A DNA stretch of 64,000 bases from Scatomorpha sp040765295 (GTDB taxonomy: Bacteria; Bacillota; Clostridia; Oscillospirales; Oscillospiraceae): assembly GCA_040765295.1 (NCBI GenBank), contig JAXGSB010000001.1, positions 1,922,001 through 1,986,000 of the forward strand, given 5' to 3'. A model generated the notes under the pieces. The model was not told the DNA's origin. It saw only the letters and a program-made list of their open reading frames with translations, and searched no databases. The translations under genes and the position numbers were made by a program. Of this stretch, positions 16,876 through 25,435 are shown piece after piece; positions within the stretch are counted from its first letter, which is position 1, and every line of letters begins with the position of its first letter.

Positions 16876-16993
16876 AAAAATTAAACCCGCTTTAAGTGTA
16901 AAAAAATAGAAAAGTGAACGTTTTCTTATTTATGTTACACAGAGCGGATTTTGTGGTAATATCTAATGGATTAACACAAAGAGAGGATTATTT

Positions 16994-18214
16994 GTGAGAC
17001 AGACACTGGCAGTAATAGTAGGTTTTTCTTTTATTCCTATTTTGACAAAGAAGAAGGTGCCCATTGCCTATTCAATTCTTATCAGCGCCTTGGTTATGAT
17101 GCTTATTCCAAGTCTGGGCTTGGATGTCATAGGACAAATCTTTAAGTCCACAATGCTGGAGCCGAAAAAAATCGGACAATACCTGATAGTTTTGGAAATC
17201 GGAATCTTGGGAACCCTCCTCAAAAATTATGGGTTTATAGAAATAATTATTGATAAGCTCAACAAGGTGGTAGCCAATAAGAAGCTCCAGCTTATGTTTT
17301 TACCTGCCTTGATAGGCCTTTTGATGGTGCCCGGAGGAGCGATTATTTCTGCCCCCTTTATTGACAAGATTGGCGATGAATTGGTTGTTGAAAAACCCAG
17401 GCGGGCAGTCATAAATATGATTTTCCGTCACATTTCAATGCACTTTATGCCATATTCCAGTTCTTTTTTACTCATAGCATTGTTGTTGCCCCAAGTCAGC
17501 GTTTACAAGGTAATAGGTTTAAATATTATATATGTAATTATTTACGCAACTCTCGGATACTTCACCTATATAAGAGACATCAAAGACGAAAAGCCGCGAA
17601 GCAGAGAAGATTCTGCAATAAAGAACTTTTTGCAGCTGGCTCTATATACATTGCCAATATATTTTGCCGTAATTTTAAATGTTGCGTTTAAAACTCCCTT
17701 CCATATAGGAATTTTGGCAAACATTTCAATTCTTTACCTTTTAAAGTCTGAAAAGACTTTTATAAAAGACTTTATTAAGGGAATTAATATAAATGTATTT
17801 TTGACAATTTTCGGCGTCTATTTGATTCAGGCTACCATAAGCAGTTTTCCTGAATTTAACAGGATGCTGGAATCTTTTCTCTCCAATCCCGGCGCCCTAA
17901 TTCCTGCCATGATAGGAATATCCGCATTTTTCGCACTGGCCACCGGTTTTCAGCCGGCAGCTATGGGAGTAATCCTCCCTGTAATAGGCGGCATTTCTTT
18001 GTCTGTGGGAAGAATGACAGCCTTGTCCCATATTGCCTTTACTTGGAGTTTTATAGGATATTTCTTTTCACCTATACACCTCTGCCAGCTCTTTACCGCA
18101 GAATATATGAGAGTAGATAATGCCTCCCTATATAAAGAATATTCAAGATTTATTGTAATCTTGATTATAGCTACTATCGTTGAAAGTTTTATCTTGCTTG
18201 CGATTTTCAAATAA
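16994..18214 (+). CDS. DUF401 family integral membrane protein
   Basis: A 406-residue protein starting at GTG 16994, with AGAGAGGATTATTT before it. It contains about ten to eleven hydrophobic helices. DUF401 landmarks visible are LLMVPGGAIISAPFID near residue 110 and FFSPIHLCQLFTAEYM near 358. The family looks like a transporter of the GntP/CitM-like ion transporter superfamily, but its substrate is unknown. The upstream 110 bases after the argH remnant contain an A/T-rich promoter-like tract. Confidence 0.82.
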   Translation: MRQTLAVIVGFSFIPILTKKKVPIAYSILISALVMMLIPSLGLDVIGQIFKSTMLEPKKIGQYLIVLEIGILGTLLKNYGFIEIIIDKLNKVVANKKLQLMFLPALIGLLMVPGGAIISAPFIDKIGDELVVEKPRRAVINMIFRHISMHFMPYSSSFLLIALLLPQVSVYKVIGLNIIYVIIYATLGYFTYIRDIKDEKPRSREDSAIKNFLQLALYTLPIYFAVILNVAFKTPFHIGILANISILYLLKSEKTFIKDFIKGININVFLTIFGVYLIQATISSFPEFNRMLESFLSNPGALIPAMIGISAFFALATGFQPAAMGVILPVIGGISLSVGRMTALSHIAFTWSFIGYFFSPIHLCQLFTAEYMRVDNASLYKEYSRFIVILIIATIVESFILLAIFK

Positions 18215-18271
18215 GGTTTTATACTTGACTCTATAGAAATATAGATTCCCTATAAAAGGCATATATCAATA

Positions 18272-18952
18272 TCATTCATTTACTAGGGCTTTTTCTTCTG
18301 CATCCTTTTCATATATATGTGTGTAATAGAAAAATCCCGCCAATATATATATCACTGCCGGAAGCACAAGGTGCAATCTTGCGTCAATCTGTGTTAAATA
18401 ACAACCGATAGCCGCACCTATCATGAATCCCAGTATTTTAAATATCAAAACCAAAAAAGGGCGTACATCACTCTTTTTACCTCGCATCATCCTGCCGAGA
18501 CATACAGCCGCATCGGTGAGATAACCCGTAATATGGCTGCTTCTTGTAGTTATGCCTTCGTATCGAACGAGAAACGCATTCTGATTGCCCATAATAAAGG
18601 AAATAGTCGTATATCTGATAAAAATATCCTCTATAAAATAATGAATAATAAAAAGTAAAATGCCGTCGATAATGAGCAATGTCCCAAACTTTTTGGAAAA
18701 TCCCGCATCGTACTCATAAAATAAAAATCCCGATAAAACACCGCCTAAAAAGAAAGCCGCGACAACCCCAATCAAACTCACTGTCTGAAGTGGGATATCT
18801 TTATAAAAACTGATGGCAATCTGGGTCAGATTCCCGGTATGGTGTGAAATGGAATAAGAGTACAGAATTATAGACGATGAGTTGAGATATCCTGAAGTAA
18901 ACATCAATAAAACCAGCCAGAAAAAAATCTTGTGTTCTAATTTGATCTTCAT
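18272..18952 (-). CDS. DUF1275 (YoaK-like) membrane protein
   Basis: A 226-residue membrane protein with six helices. The DUF1275 signatures are SYSISHHTGNLTQIAI near residue 35 (H-TGN motif), an arginine-rich loop and FIMGNQNAFLVRYEGITTRSSHITGYLTDA near 118-147 (G-x-QN and H/TGY). Function in the family is unproven. It is convergent with DUF401 and separated from it by a short AT-rich gap. Confidence 0.88.
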   Translation of the reverse strand: MKIKLEHKIFFWLVLLMFTSGYLNSSSIILYSYSISHHTGNLTQIAISFYKDIPLQTVSLIGVVAAFFLGGVLSGFLFYEYDAGFSKKFGTLLIIDGILLFIIHYFIEDIFIRYTTISFIMGNQNAFLVRYEGITTRSSHITGYLTDAAVCLGRMMRGKKSDVRPFLVLIFKILGFMIGAAIGCYLTQIDARLHLVLPAVIYILAGFFYYTHIYEKDAEEKALVNE

Positions 18953-19075
18953 CTTTAATAACTCCTAAGAATTTGCACTTCCGGTGAAGCTCTTGATATA
19001 AATTATAGTTATATTATATAGTATCTTTTTGTAAAATTAAATACACTTATGCTTTCAAAAATGGCTGCTTAGAGG

Positions 19076-19127
19076 AAATGAATCGGTATTTTCCGGCTTT
19101 CATCATGTCGGATTATTCATTTCCCCT
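19076..19127. terminator. Hairpin in the 317-bp gap after DUF1275
   Basis: GGAAATGAAT (from about 19076) pairs with ATTCATTTCC (ending about 19127), with a second CGG-containing inner stem. The gap 18953-19269 holds no other feature that I can support. It may end transcripts from either side. Confidence 0.4.
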
Positions 19128-19269
19128 TTATATCCTGTGTTATTAAACGGTTTTCTCAATTATTTTTGTTGCTTGAAAAGTGAATGCTTCTACAACGTAT
19201 TAAAAATCATAGTGCGCCTAAATTATATTATCAAGAGTTTTGCCGCTTTGCTATCTTACTTTTTTGGAT

Positions 19270-20001
19270 TTATTTTTTCGCAAGCCAGCCTCTAAAAAGA
19301 CCGCCCTTAAAGAGTGAAATAATTATAAAGAACAGATTGGCAAAGGGGATAAAAATAAAAGAAGGAATCAAAGCACGTGTGTAGTGTTTTCCAAAAAAGC
19401 CGCCCTTGCTGATAGCTGTTCTCATCCTTATGAGAAAGAACAAAGCCCCTGCGTTAAAAAACAAAAGCAGTCCGGCGTTTTTTAAAAAAGTCAAAAGAAC
19501 TCCTGTGTGCAAATAATTCCCTGTCTGTACGCCGATTATTATAAGCTGAATAGAAAAAACAGCTGCCAGAACCATAAAAATTATTCGCGTAACATTCAGC
19601 ATTACACCTCCGCCGACACCCACTCCGCCGCGCCAGTTAATTTCCGCTCTAATGCAAAAGTTTTCAATCACCCGCATAAGCGGCTCGTTCTGCCGCCCTT
19701 CTATGAAACCGTTGTTGGCAACACAATAGAGATTGGGGTGCAAATTATTCTCCAAAAAGAACTTTTCCGCCTCTTCTAAAAAAGCCAAAACATGAGAAGG
19801 GGGGCCGTCGACATATAAAGGAAGACAGAGCACTATATTTGCCGCACTTTTAAGCTCTTCGAAAATACCCTCATAATCTTTTTTACTTCTAAGTTTTTTT
19901 GTAAGCTTTTCGCCCTTTACAAACAGACGCAGTATGAATGCAAGGTACGACGATGAGCTGAAATTCTTTTTGGGACTGCAGTTTATAAACACCGTTTTCA
20001 T
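19270..20001 (-). CDS. Flavodoxin-like protein with C-terminal membrane domain
   Basis: A 243-residue protein. The N-terminal half is of flavodoxin-like fold (FINCSPKKNFSSSSYL at the start, then NIVLCLPLYVDGPPSHVLAFLEE near 55-77, as in NADPH-dependent FMN reductases). The C-terminal half has three hydrophobic helices (about 137-157, 167-187, 210-230). It overlaps the upstream Fe-S flavoprotein gene by 4 bp (19998-20001). The two proteins probably act as one membrane-linked redox unit. Confidence 0.7.
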   Translation of the reverse strand: MKTVFINCSPKKNFSSSSYLAFILRLFVKGEKLTKKLRSKKDYEGIFEELKSAANIVLCLPLYVDGPPSHVLAFLEEAEKFFLENNLHPNLYCVANNGFIEGRQNEPLMRVIENFCIRAEINWRGGVGVGGGVMLNVTRIIFMVLAAVFSIQLIIIGVQTGNYLHTGVLLTFLKNAGLLLFFNAGALFFLIRMRTAISKGGFFGKHYTRALIPSFIFIPFANLFFIIISLFKGGLFRGWLAKK

Positions 20002-20486
20002 ACAGCACTCTCCGCTTCCGAAGCCGAGTCAAAAAACAGCACATCGGACTCTTTGTATCCGTAGTTAATGGCGTTTCTTTTTGCCATGTAAGCGAATGTT
20101 GCTTTTTCCTTTTTCGCAATATCGCCATATACAAGCACCTTAAAAAGAGAATGCTTTCCATAGCGCAGTACGTGGTGCACCTCCCATGCTCTGTATGTGA
20201 AAAGCGGCGTAGAGGCTCCTATTGTTCTATCCAACACGGTTTTTATATTTGTACTGTAAGAGCCGTAAAGGTTTTTTGTGATGACGATAAGCTCGTCCGC
20301 TCGCCCCAAAATGCGGCATGTCTGCTGCAGCTTATCCTTCATAAAGCATTCCGCCGGATGCTTTGCCCAACAGCTGAAACAGCCTTGACAAGGGGCATAT
20401 TTCCCGTCCGCTTCAACAACTGCATCGCATTTTGCTGAAAGCCGTTCGCTGTATGAAGAATCCAAATCGTGTAAGATTACCTTCAA
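19998..20486 (-). CDS. Iron-sulfur flavoprotein-like flavodoxin
   Basis: A 162-residue protein with a flavodoxin-like fold (VITKNLYGSYSTNIKTVLDRTIG near residues 73-91). At residues 33-47 it carries C-x2-C-x2-C-x7-C (CQGC, FSC, AEC), the compact cysteine motif of iron-sulfur flavoproteins (Isf). Isf proteins bind FMN and a 4Fe-4S cluster. It is co-transcribed with the membrane flavodoxin gene by 4-bp overlap. Its upstream region has a 24-base dyad also found before the flavoprotein gene at 23295. Confidence 0.75.
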   Translation of the reverse strand: MKVILHDLDSSYSERLSAKCDAVVEADGKYAPCQGCFSCWAKHPAECFMKDKLQQTCRILGRADELIVITKNLYGSYSTNIKTVLDRTIGASTPLFTYRAWEVHHVLRYGKHSLFKVLVYGDIAKKEKATFAYMAKRNAINYGYKESDVLFFDSASEAESAV

Positions 20487-20506
20487 AACATTTCCCCCTC
20501 CTCATA

Positions 20507-20620
20507 TTTTAAGCGAGCATAGACGTCTTGCGGCATCTAATAATCTTTTTCACATTCTATCACGAATATGAACTGTTGTTCATAAAATATAATTATAAGC
20601 TTTGCAAAATTTCTGCACTG
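20507..20620 (-). promoter_or_regulatory. Duplicated promoter/operator of the first flavoprotein unit
   Basis: Two elements: TTTTAAGCGAGCATAGACG (20507-20525), then, 23 bases further from the gene, a dyad (20549-20572) with arms TTCACATTC and GAATATGAA around TATCAC. On the minus strand the dyad includes TGATAGAAT, an extended -10-like sequence. The same elements with the same spacing occur at 24144-24257, and the flanks are also alike. It likely binds a shared repressor. Confidence 0.6.
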
Positions 20621-20723
20621 ATGTGTATTGAGGCGTTAGTCCTGATGTCAACCTGCTTTTAAATGGCTTTCACCTTTTTGATATTAAAACCACTGTCTCC
20701 ACATGCGTAACTGTCCAAACTTA

Positions 20724-21563
20724 TTACTGCGACAAAGCTCTTTCGAAGAGAATAAAACATTCGTCTGCAACCTCTTCCCAAGATAGTTCCCCAACAAAAT
20801 AGGATTGGTTTACAAAATTGTTCCATGCCGACTTCATAATCTCACTGCTGGAAACATCGTGCATTATAGAACTATAGTTCTCAAGCTGAGATTTCGTTCC
20901 TCGCTTATTACTCGTATTTACAATGGCCTTTTTCAAAACAGACAAATCGAAGTGCCCTTCTTTTGTCAAAAGGTAGACGTCATAAAAATCTCTCATTCTG
21001 GTATTGGCCGTTCCTCTGGCAAACATTGTTTCCAACTTTTCTGCAAGCAAGGTTTCTAAATTATAAGTCATCAGCCGGATACTGCGTTCTTCAAACATCA
21101 AATGATAGTCATAAGAAATTGCCCGCGGTGTAATAACATCTCCCGTTGATAAATCAATTCTGATAGCCTGACGAATTCCGTCGAAACTTCCCTGAAGCGC
21201 AAAACGAAACCCCGAATAATCGTGTTCATCCATAATCTTTGTGATTTTAGAAATGACAAAACTCACAGAGTCGTCAACCGGCGTCTCCGAAATTTCCTGT
21301 ATAACTTCTGTCGCTTCTTCTTGATTGAGCAGAATACCCTTTACAGTGGAATCAATGTCCATTGTCGAACGCAAATCTAGCCCAACAAGAGAAGCGATTA
21401 GTAGTCCCCCTTTTAAAATAAATCTCTCCTTGTAAGGAGATTCAGAAATGCGCTCTAAAAATCGCTCCATGAAAAAACTGCGGAGATAACTTTGCGACTT
21501 CAGACTGTCTCCTTTTGTGAATTGCTCAATCTTTGCCTTCAATTGCCTGGAATTGCGAATCAT
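20724..21563 (-). CDS. abiEii: AbiEii toxin (nucleotidyltransferase)
   Basis: A 279-residue protein of the AbiEii/MNT nucleotidyltransferase family. The diagnostic KGG (FILKGGLLIAS, about residues 47-57) and D-x-D (RSTMDIDSTVKG, about 65-76) are present. AbiE systems are a phage-defence toxin-antitoxin pair in which the NTase is the toxin, proposed to modify tRNA. Its start overlaps the antitoxin gene by 4 bp (21560-21563). It is intact, unlike the second copy's remnant near 38 kb. Confidence 0.9.
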   Translation of the reverse strand: MIRNSRQLKAKIEQFTKGDSLKSQSYLRSFFMERFLERISESPYKERFILKGGLLIASLVGLDLRSTMDIDSTVKGILLNQEEATEVIQEISETPVDDSVSFVISKITKIMDEHDYSGFRFALQGSFDGIRQAIRIDLSTGDVITPRAISYDYHLMFEERSIRLMTYNLETLLAEKLETMFARGTANTRMRDFYDVYLLTKEGHFDLSVLKKAIVNTSNKRGTKSQLENYSSIMHDVSSSEIMKSAWNNFVNQSYFVGELSWEEVADECFILFERALSQ

Positions 21564-22153
21564 AAGAGGACCTCCATGTATTTCCTCATAATGTCTTCAA
21601 TATTAAAAATCTTAGCATATTGCATCAACAAAGGAATATCTTTATCTCGCCGTTCAAAGTAAAGCTTGAAGGCATACTGAAAAATTTGAATGTCCGTATT
21701 CTCTTTGTTTCGAAGCAAATCACAAACAGCTCGCTCCTTATTATATGAGACAACCATGTTATCAAAAGGCGTAGAAAGTTCCGTTTTTCCTAATAAGAAC
21801 TTCTTTTTATCGAGTTGAAAGACTCGAATCTGGCGCCGACGCAGATGAGCAGCATTATATCCACGAGGAGCGGATACAGTAATCTCGAAAGGCTCTCGCT
21901 CCATAAGATTATTTAAAAACAAAGCCGTTTCATGCGAAAAACAAACTTGCCTATTTAATGAGCTGATAACATAGAGTTCATCATCCCATGCGTCTTCCGT
22001 TTTGTATAGTCCCCTTGCCACACGAACTAACTTATGCTTTTTCGCAAAGTCATAGAAATAGGGAGCCGAAATGTCTAATGCCAAAGCATCGCTTGTTCTG
22101 ATATATCCGTTTCCTTCTTCCAACAGTTGGACAATTTGATCTATTTTTTTCAA
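21560..22153 (-). CDS. abiEi: AbiEi antitoxin / transcriptional regulator
   Basis: A 197-residue protein with an N-terminal winged-helix (MKKIDQIVQLLEEGNGYIRTSDALALDIS, then YKTEDAWDDELYVISSLNRQVCFSHETALFLNNL), as in the AbiEi antitoxins that bind the operon's operator. The C-terminal half is the antitoxin domain. It precedes and overlaps abiEii, so antitoxin and toxin are co-translated. A perfect inverted repeat lies 16 bp upstream of the start. Confidence 0.9.
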   Translation of the reverse strand: MKKIDQIVQLLEEGNGYIRTSDALALDISAPYFYDFAKKHKLVRVARGLYKTEDAWDDELYVISSLNRQVCFSHETALFLNNLMEREPFEITVSAPRGYNAAHLRRRQIRVFQLDKKKFLLGKTELSTPFDNMVVSYNKERAVCDLLRNKENTDIQIFQYAFKLYFERRDKDIPLLMQYAKIFNIEDIMRKYMEVLL

Positions 22154-22168
22154 CTTACTTCACCTCCA

Positions 22169-22195
22169 CGCTACAGATTCTATCATTTTGTAGCG
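22169..22195. promoter_or_regulatory. Probable AbiEi operator
   Basis: CGCTACA (22169-22175) and TGTAGCG (22189-22195) form a perfect inverted repeat with a 13-base spacer, just upstream of the abiEi start codon. AbiEi regulators repress their own operon through paired inverted repeats at the promoter, so this is the likely site. Confidence 0.65.
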
Positions 22196-22279
22196 CAAAC
22201 GTAAAGTGATTTTTATATACATTCTTCAAAAACACCTATTCGTGCTAATATCATGATCTAAATTAGCACAAAAATGAAT

Positions 22280-22402
22280 TCAATCAAACTCATCCATATC
22301 AGTTTTAATCTCGATATGCTTGCAAACATCATGTTTGGACAAAATGGCGCTTGCCTTCACATAACTGCTTCTCGGAAACATATCAAAGGCTTGAGGTCCA
22401 CC
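22280..22402 (-). pseudogene. Decayed C-terminal tail resembling RlmD-type rRNA methyltransferase
   Basis: Read on the minus strand to TGA 22280-22282, the frame gives ...GGPQAFDMFPRSSYVKASAILSKHDVC and ends KHIEIKTDMDEFD. This resembles the conserved end of RlmD-type 23S rRNA uracil methyltransferases (DMFPxTxHVETVxLLSK...HIEVxxxLDE). No methyltransferase body lies upstream. Similar tails occur at 29945 and 38341. The match is by eye only. Confidence 0.5.
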
Positions 22403-22410
22403 TGCTCTTT

Positions 22411-23208
22411 TCACAAAGATTTTATTATCTCTTTTATATAAGCAATCACTTCCGGCGTCGTCAGGTAGTTTTCGTGCTTTACCCCTTCAAATATCTTCAG
22501 ATTTGCAGAGCTGTAGCAAGAGGCCACTTTCTCCTGAAGCGCTGTGGAAAGTGTTGCATCGGCGTCCGATCCGATTACAGTTACCGGGCAGCTCGTATCT
22601 TTAGCGTACTCATTAAGCTGAATGTTGTTCTTGATAAATACCTGCAGCGGTCCCCAATAGATTGGAAGAATTTTATTGTACATATCCGCGCTTGTCCGAT
22701 AGCCTGCCAATAGTATCAGCTGCCGGCAGCTCCTCACACTTGCAAGGTATGCCGCCATACCGCAGCCATAGCTGTGCCCCATGACAAGAACTTCTTTCTC
22801 GGGGTATTGCTCTGCCGCCCAGTCATAGAGTTCTTCCGCAGACTGTTTCATGGTATTGAGGTTCATTTTCCCTCGGCTGTCCTGCGTTCCATAGTAATCG
22901 ACAGAAATAAAAGGACAGTCATAATATCCTCCGTACATCCCCGCCGTATTGTAGGCGATATACTCAGACCCGCCGAAGCACAGAATAATCTTGTCCGATT
23001 CCTGATCAAGATTATATCCGTATCCCGTCAAAGCACCATTAAACTCGATCTTTTCCGGGGCAAATTTCACTTCCTTCTTCGTTTTATCTCCCTTATAAAA
23101 CGAATATGAAATCGTTTGGATAACCGTATCTCCCAAAAAAAGGATGACGAGCGCCCACATTATTATTTTAAGTATGATGTAAACTGCACTCATTTTTTTA
23201 TCCTTCAT
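22411..23208 (-). CDS. Membrane-anchored alpha/beta hydrolase
   Basis: A 265-residue hydrolase with an N-terminal membrane helix (about 8-32). The nucleophile elbow GHSYG (S146) sits in a typical VLVMGHSYGCGMAAYLA context, followed by VIGSDADAT (Asp candidate) and GVKHENYL (catalytic His candidate). The order and spacing fit the alpha/beta-hydrolase fold. Substrate unknown. It sits between the AbiE module and an Fe-S flavoprotein gene with its own start. Confidence 0.8.
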   Translation of the reverse strand: MKDKKMSAVYIILKIIMWALVILFLGDTVIQTISYSFYKGDKTKKEVKFAPEKIEFNGALTGYGYNLDQESDKIILCFGGSEYIAYNTAGMYGGYYDCPFISVDYYGTQDSRGKMNLNTMKQSAEELYDWAAEQYPEKEVLVMGHSYGCGMAAYLASVRSCRQLILLAGYRTSADMYNKILPIYWGPLQVFIKNNIQLNEYAKDTSCPVTVIGSDADATLSTALQEKVASCYSSANLKIFEGVKHENYLTTPEVIAYIKEIIKSL

Positions 23209-23294
23209 CGCCGGTCTCCACGGTATATAATCATTCTGTCGCTCCTGCCGAGCAATTAAGCTGCCAAGCTTTTTTGCAAGCCGTAAATGTGCTG

Positions 23295-24086
23295 TTATTT
23301 CTTATATGTAATCACCATAGACTTCGACAATTTCTTCCCAATCAAATATATAAGCCGCCCTGCAAATCGCTTTCCCGGAGTTAAGGGTATTCCCGGTGCA
23401 TATCTCATACCATGGTACTGCGGCCAGAAATTGTTGTCCTCCGTGGGGTATTCTTCTTCCCCCTTGTTTCCGACGCACATCGCTTGGAACAGATTGAAGG
23501 GGATAAGAACTCCGATACCGGGCGTGTGCATTTTCCCCGACTTAACGTCAAGATAAAACCGTTTTGCGATGTCATAAGTCTTTTTCAAATCTTTTTTGCT
23601 CGGTTTATATGCATTCCAGCTCAGCGCCGTTACGGGCAGCTGATAGCATTTATTAAACCCCCAGCCCTGCAAAGTGGCTGCCAGGGCCTTTGTCGTGCTG
23701 CCTGCAGAAACGCCTCCGGTAGTGGAAATGATAAGCGCTTTCTTTGTAAAATATCTCGGACGATGTATCATAAATGCCAGATGATCCGTAAAGTTTTTCA
23801 TTATCCCCGGCAAATGCCCCTGATAGCACGGCACGGAAAAAATAACCGCATCGCTCTCTTCTATCATATCCATTATAGGCTGAATAATCCTGTTATGCGG
23901 GCAGGTTTTGTGTCCTTTGCGAAAACAATTGCTGCATCCCGTGCAGAACGGAAGTCCGATATCCGATAAATGTATCTCTTTAAATAATATATTTTCATCA
24001 AATTCAAGCAAAAACCGCTTCGCTTCTTCCGTCAAAAGCCAAGTGTTTCCCCTATGAGGCCCACCATTCATAATTAATATCTTCAT
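23295..24086 (-). CDS. Iron-sulfur flavoprotein-like NAD(P)H/FMN reductase
   Basis: I take ATG 24086 (MKILIMNGGPHRG), which follows AAAGGTGACGGTT. The 263-residue protein has a flavodoxin-like N-terminus, the Isf cysteine motif C48-x2-C51-x2-C54-x7-C62 (FCTGC, NCF, TCPH) and GVSAGSTTKAL for FMN binding. An aromatic-rich extension follows (about 215-263). It shares its upstream promoter/operator with the flavoprotein operon at 19270-20486, so the two units probably belong to one regulon. Confidence 0.8.
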   Translation of the reverse strand: MKILIMNGGPHRGNTWLLTEEAKRFLLEFDENILFKEIHLSDIGLPFCTGCSNCFRKGHKTCPHNRIIQPIMDMIEESDAVIFSVPCYQGHLPGIMKNFTDHLAFMIHRPRYFTKKALIISTTGGVSAGSTTKALAATLQGWGFNKCYQLPVTALSWNAYKPSKKDLKKTYDIAKRFYLDVKSGKMHTPGIGVLIPFNLFQAMCVGNKGEEEYPTEDNNFWPQYHGMRYAPGIPLTPGKRFAGRLIYLIGKKLSKSMVITYKK

Positions 24087-24143
24087 AACCGTCACCTTTA
24101 AAAATTCTGATTAGTCTCCGTGCGCTATTTTCCCCTCCGCTTG

Positions 24144-24257
24144 TTTTAAGCGAGCATAAACGCTGTGTAGCGCATAATAATACCCTTCAGATTTTATCAC
24201 GAATCTGAAAGGTTTATTAAAAATGTAATTATGTGTTTTGTAAAATTTCTACAGATT
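24144..24257 (-). promoter_or_regulatory. Duplicated promoter/operator of the second flavoprotein unit
   Basis: TTTTAAGCGAGCATAAACG (24144-24162), then a perfect dyad TTCAGATT (24186-24193) and AATCTGAA (24202-24209) around an eight-base spacer. The two 24-base dyads match at 21 of 24 positions, with the same spacing to the first element. The minus strand reads TGATAAAAT in the middle, an extended -10-like sequence. Confidence 0.65.
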
Positions 24258-24309
24258 TAAGGGCTTTGCAGATAATTTTAACTTTTTGTTTTAGTCGTTT
24301 TCAGCGCAT

Positions 24310-24360
24310 AAATACTTCCCCTTAAAAGCAGCCGCTTTTTAAGGGGAAGTATTTATTTTT
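24310..24360 (+). terminator. Strong 20-bp hairpin downstream of Fic
   Basis: AAATACTTCCCCTTAAAAGC (24310-24329) pairs with 24334-24354, one extra T apart, and a T-run follows on the plus strand. It lies directly after the Fic stop codon and probably ends its transcript. Confidence 0.65.
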
Positions 24361-24369
24361 AAGGGAATC

Positions 24370-25416
24370 TCAAGTTATTCTGCAATAGTATGTGTTTTTT
24401 CCGACGCCGAAGCGCTTTATTTCACCGGACTCAAGCAGCTTTCGCAGTGCGCCTTCAACAGAGCTTAAACTCAGCGAAGGGCAAAGTTCCCTAATATCCT
24501 GCTTGGTAAAATGTCCTATCTTGTTCTGCGTTGCAAGCCTGACTGTTTCGAGCGCGGGCAGTTTTGTCTCGACCAGCTCGAAGCGTACTTCAAAGTCTCT
24601 ATATGCGGCTAAAATAGTACCCAGCAAATACTTTATAAACGGAAGCTTATTGTCGGCTCCTTCATACCAGTCAATCTGCGATTTTAAAAGCGAATCGTAG
24701 TAGAGCTCTTTATTTTCAGCGATCTTTGCTTCGAGTGAAATATACTTGCCAACATAAAACCCGTTTCGGTAAAGAAGAAGCGTTGTGAGAAGTCTGCTCA
24801 TGCGGCCGTTGCCGTCGTTAAACGGATGTATGCACAAAAAATCGTGAATAAACACCGGAATTGCAATAAGCGGCTCTACTTCCATATTGCCGATAACGCA
24901 ATTGTACTCTTCGCAGATTCTGTCTAATGCCTCCGCTGTCTCGTAAGGGGCAAGAGGAGTGAATAGGATTTCCGTATGTCCATCGGGATATGTCGCGCTG
25001 ATGTAATTCTGCACGGTTTTCGTACGTCCTGCCAAAGGATTGTTCATATGGCTGTAAAGTATTTTGTGCAGCTGAAGAATATAGTTTTGCGTAATCGGAA
25101 TAGCATCAAAGTTCTCGTGGATAATTCCCAACACATCCCTATAGCCTACAATCTCCTGTTCGTTGCGATTTCTCGGAGTTGTTTTTTCACCGACAAGCTG
25201 CCTTATTCGAGTGCCAGTTGTTACGATACCCTCAATGGCATTGGATGCTTCGGTACTCTGAACCTTTGCAATATCGACCAGCTTTTCAAGCTCTTCGGGT
25301 CTTTGCTTTAAATAGAGTTCCTGCTTGCCCGCTTCTTTATATATGGCGGCAACAAGCCCGAGGACTTCCGAATCCCATTTTTTATCTTTAATTTTGCTGT
25401 AGTTAAATTCTCTCAT
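24370..25416 (-). CDS. Fic domain protein (AMPylase-type) with winged-helix C-terminus
   Basis: ATG 25416 is chosen; the longer GTG start adds five residues. The 348-residue protein has the Fic motif IHPFNDGNGRMSR (about residues 196-208) with the catalytic His and the GNGR anion loop. It also has the N-terminal inhibitory helix STEASNAIEG (about 54-63, ending in the conserved IEG glutamate that blocks ATP). The C-terminal 80 residues look like a winged helix. Class II Fic proteins AMPylate target proteins and are autoinhibited. The upstream region has an inverted TTTAAGGGAA dyad. Confidence 0.9.
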   Translation of the reverse strand: MREFNYSKIKDKKWDSEVLGLVAAIYKEAGKQELYLKQRPEELEKLVDIAKVQSTEASNAIEGIVTTGTRIRQLVGEKTTPRNRNEQEIVGYRDVLGIIHENFDAIPITQNYILQLHKILYSHMNNPLAGRTKTVQNYISATYPDGHTEILFTPLAPYETAEALDRICEEYNCVIGNMEVEPLIAIPVFIHDFLCIHPFNDGNGRMSRLLTTLLLYRNGFYVGKYISLEAKIAENKELYYDSLLKSQIDWYEGADNKLPFIKYLLGTILAAYRDFEVRFELVETKLPALETVRLATQNKIGHFTKQDIRELCPSLSLSSVEGALRKLLESGEIKRFGVGKNTYYCRIT

Positions 25417-25435
25417 TCCCTCATCTCCCACACTA

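Noticed and set aside
22351..22713. 120-residue plus-strand frame
   Set aside because: Opposite to the alpha/beta hydrolase gene, whose GHSYG motif is clear.
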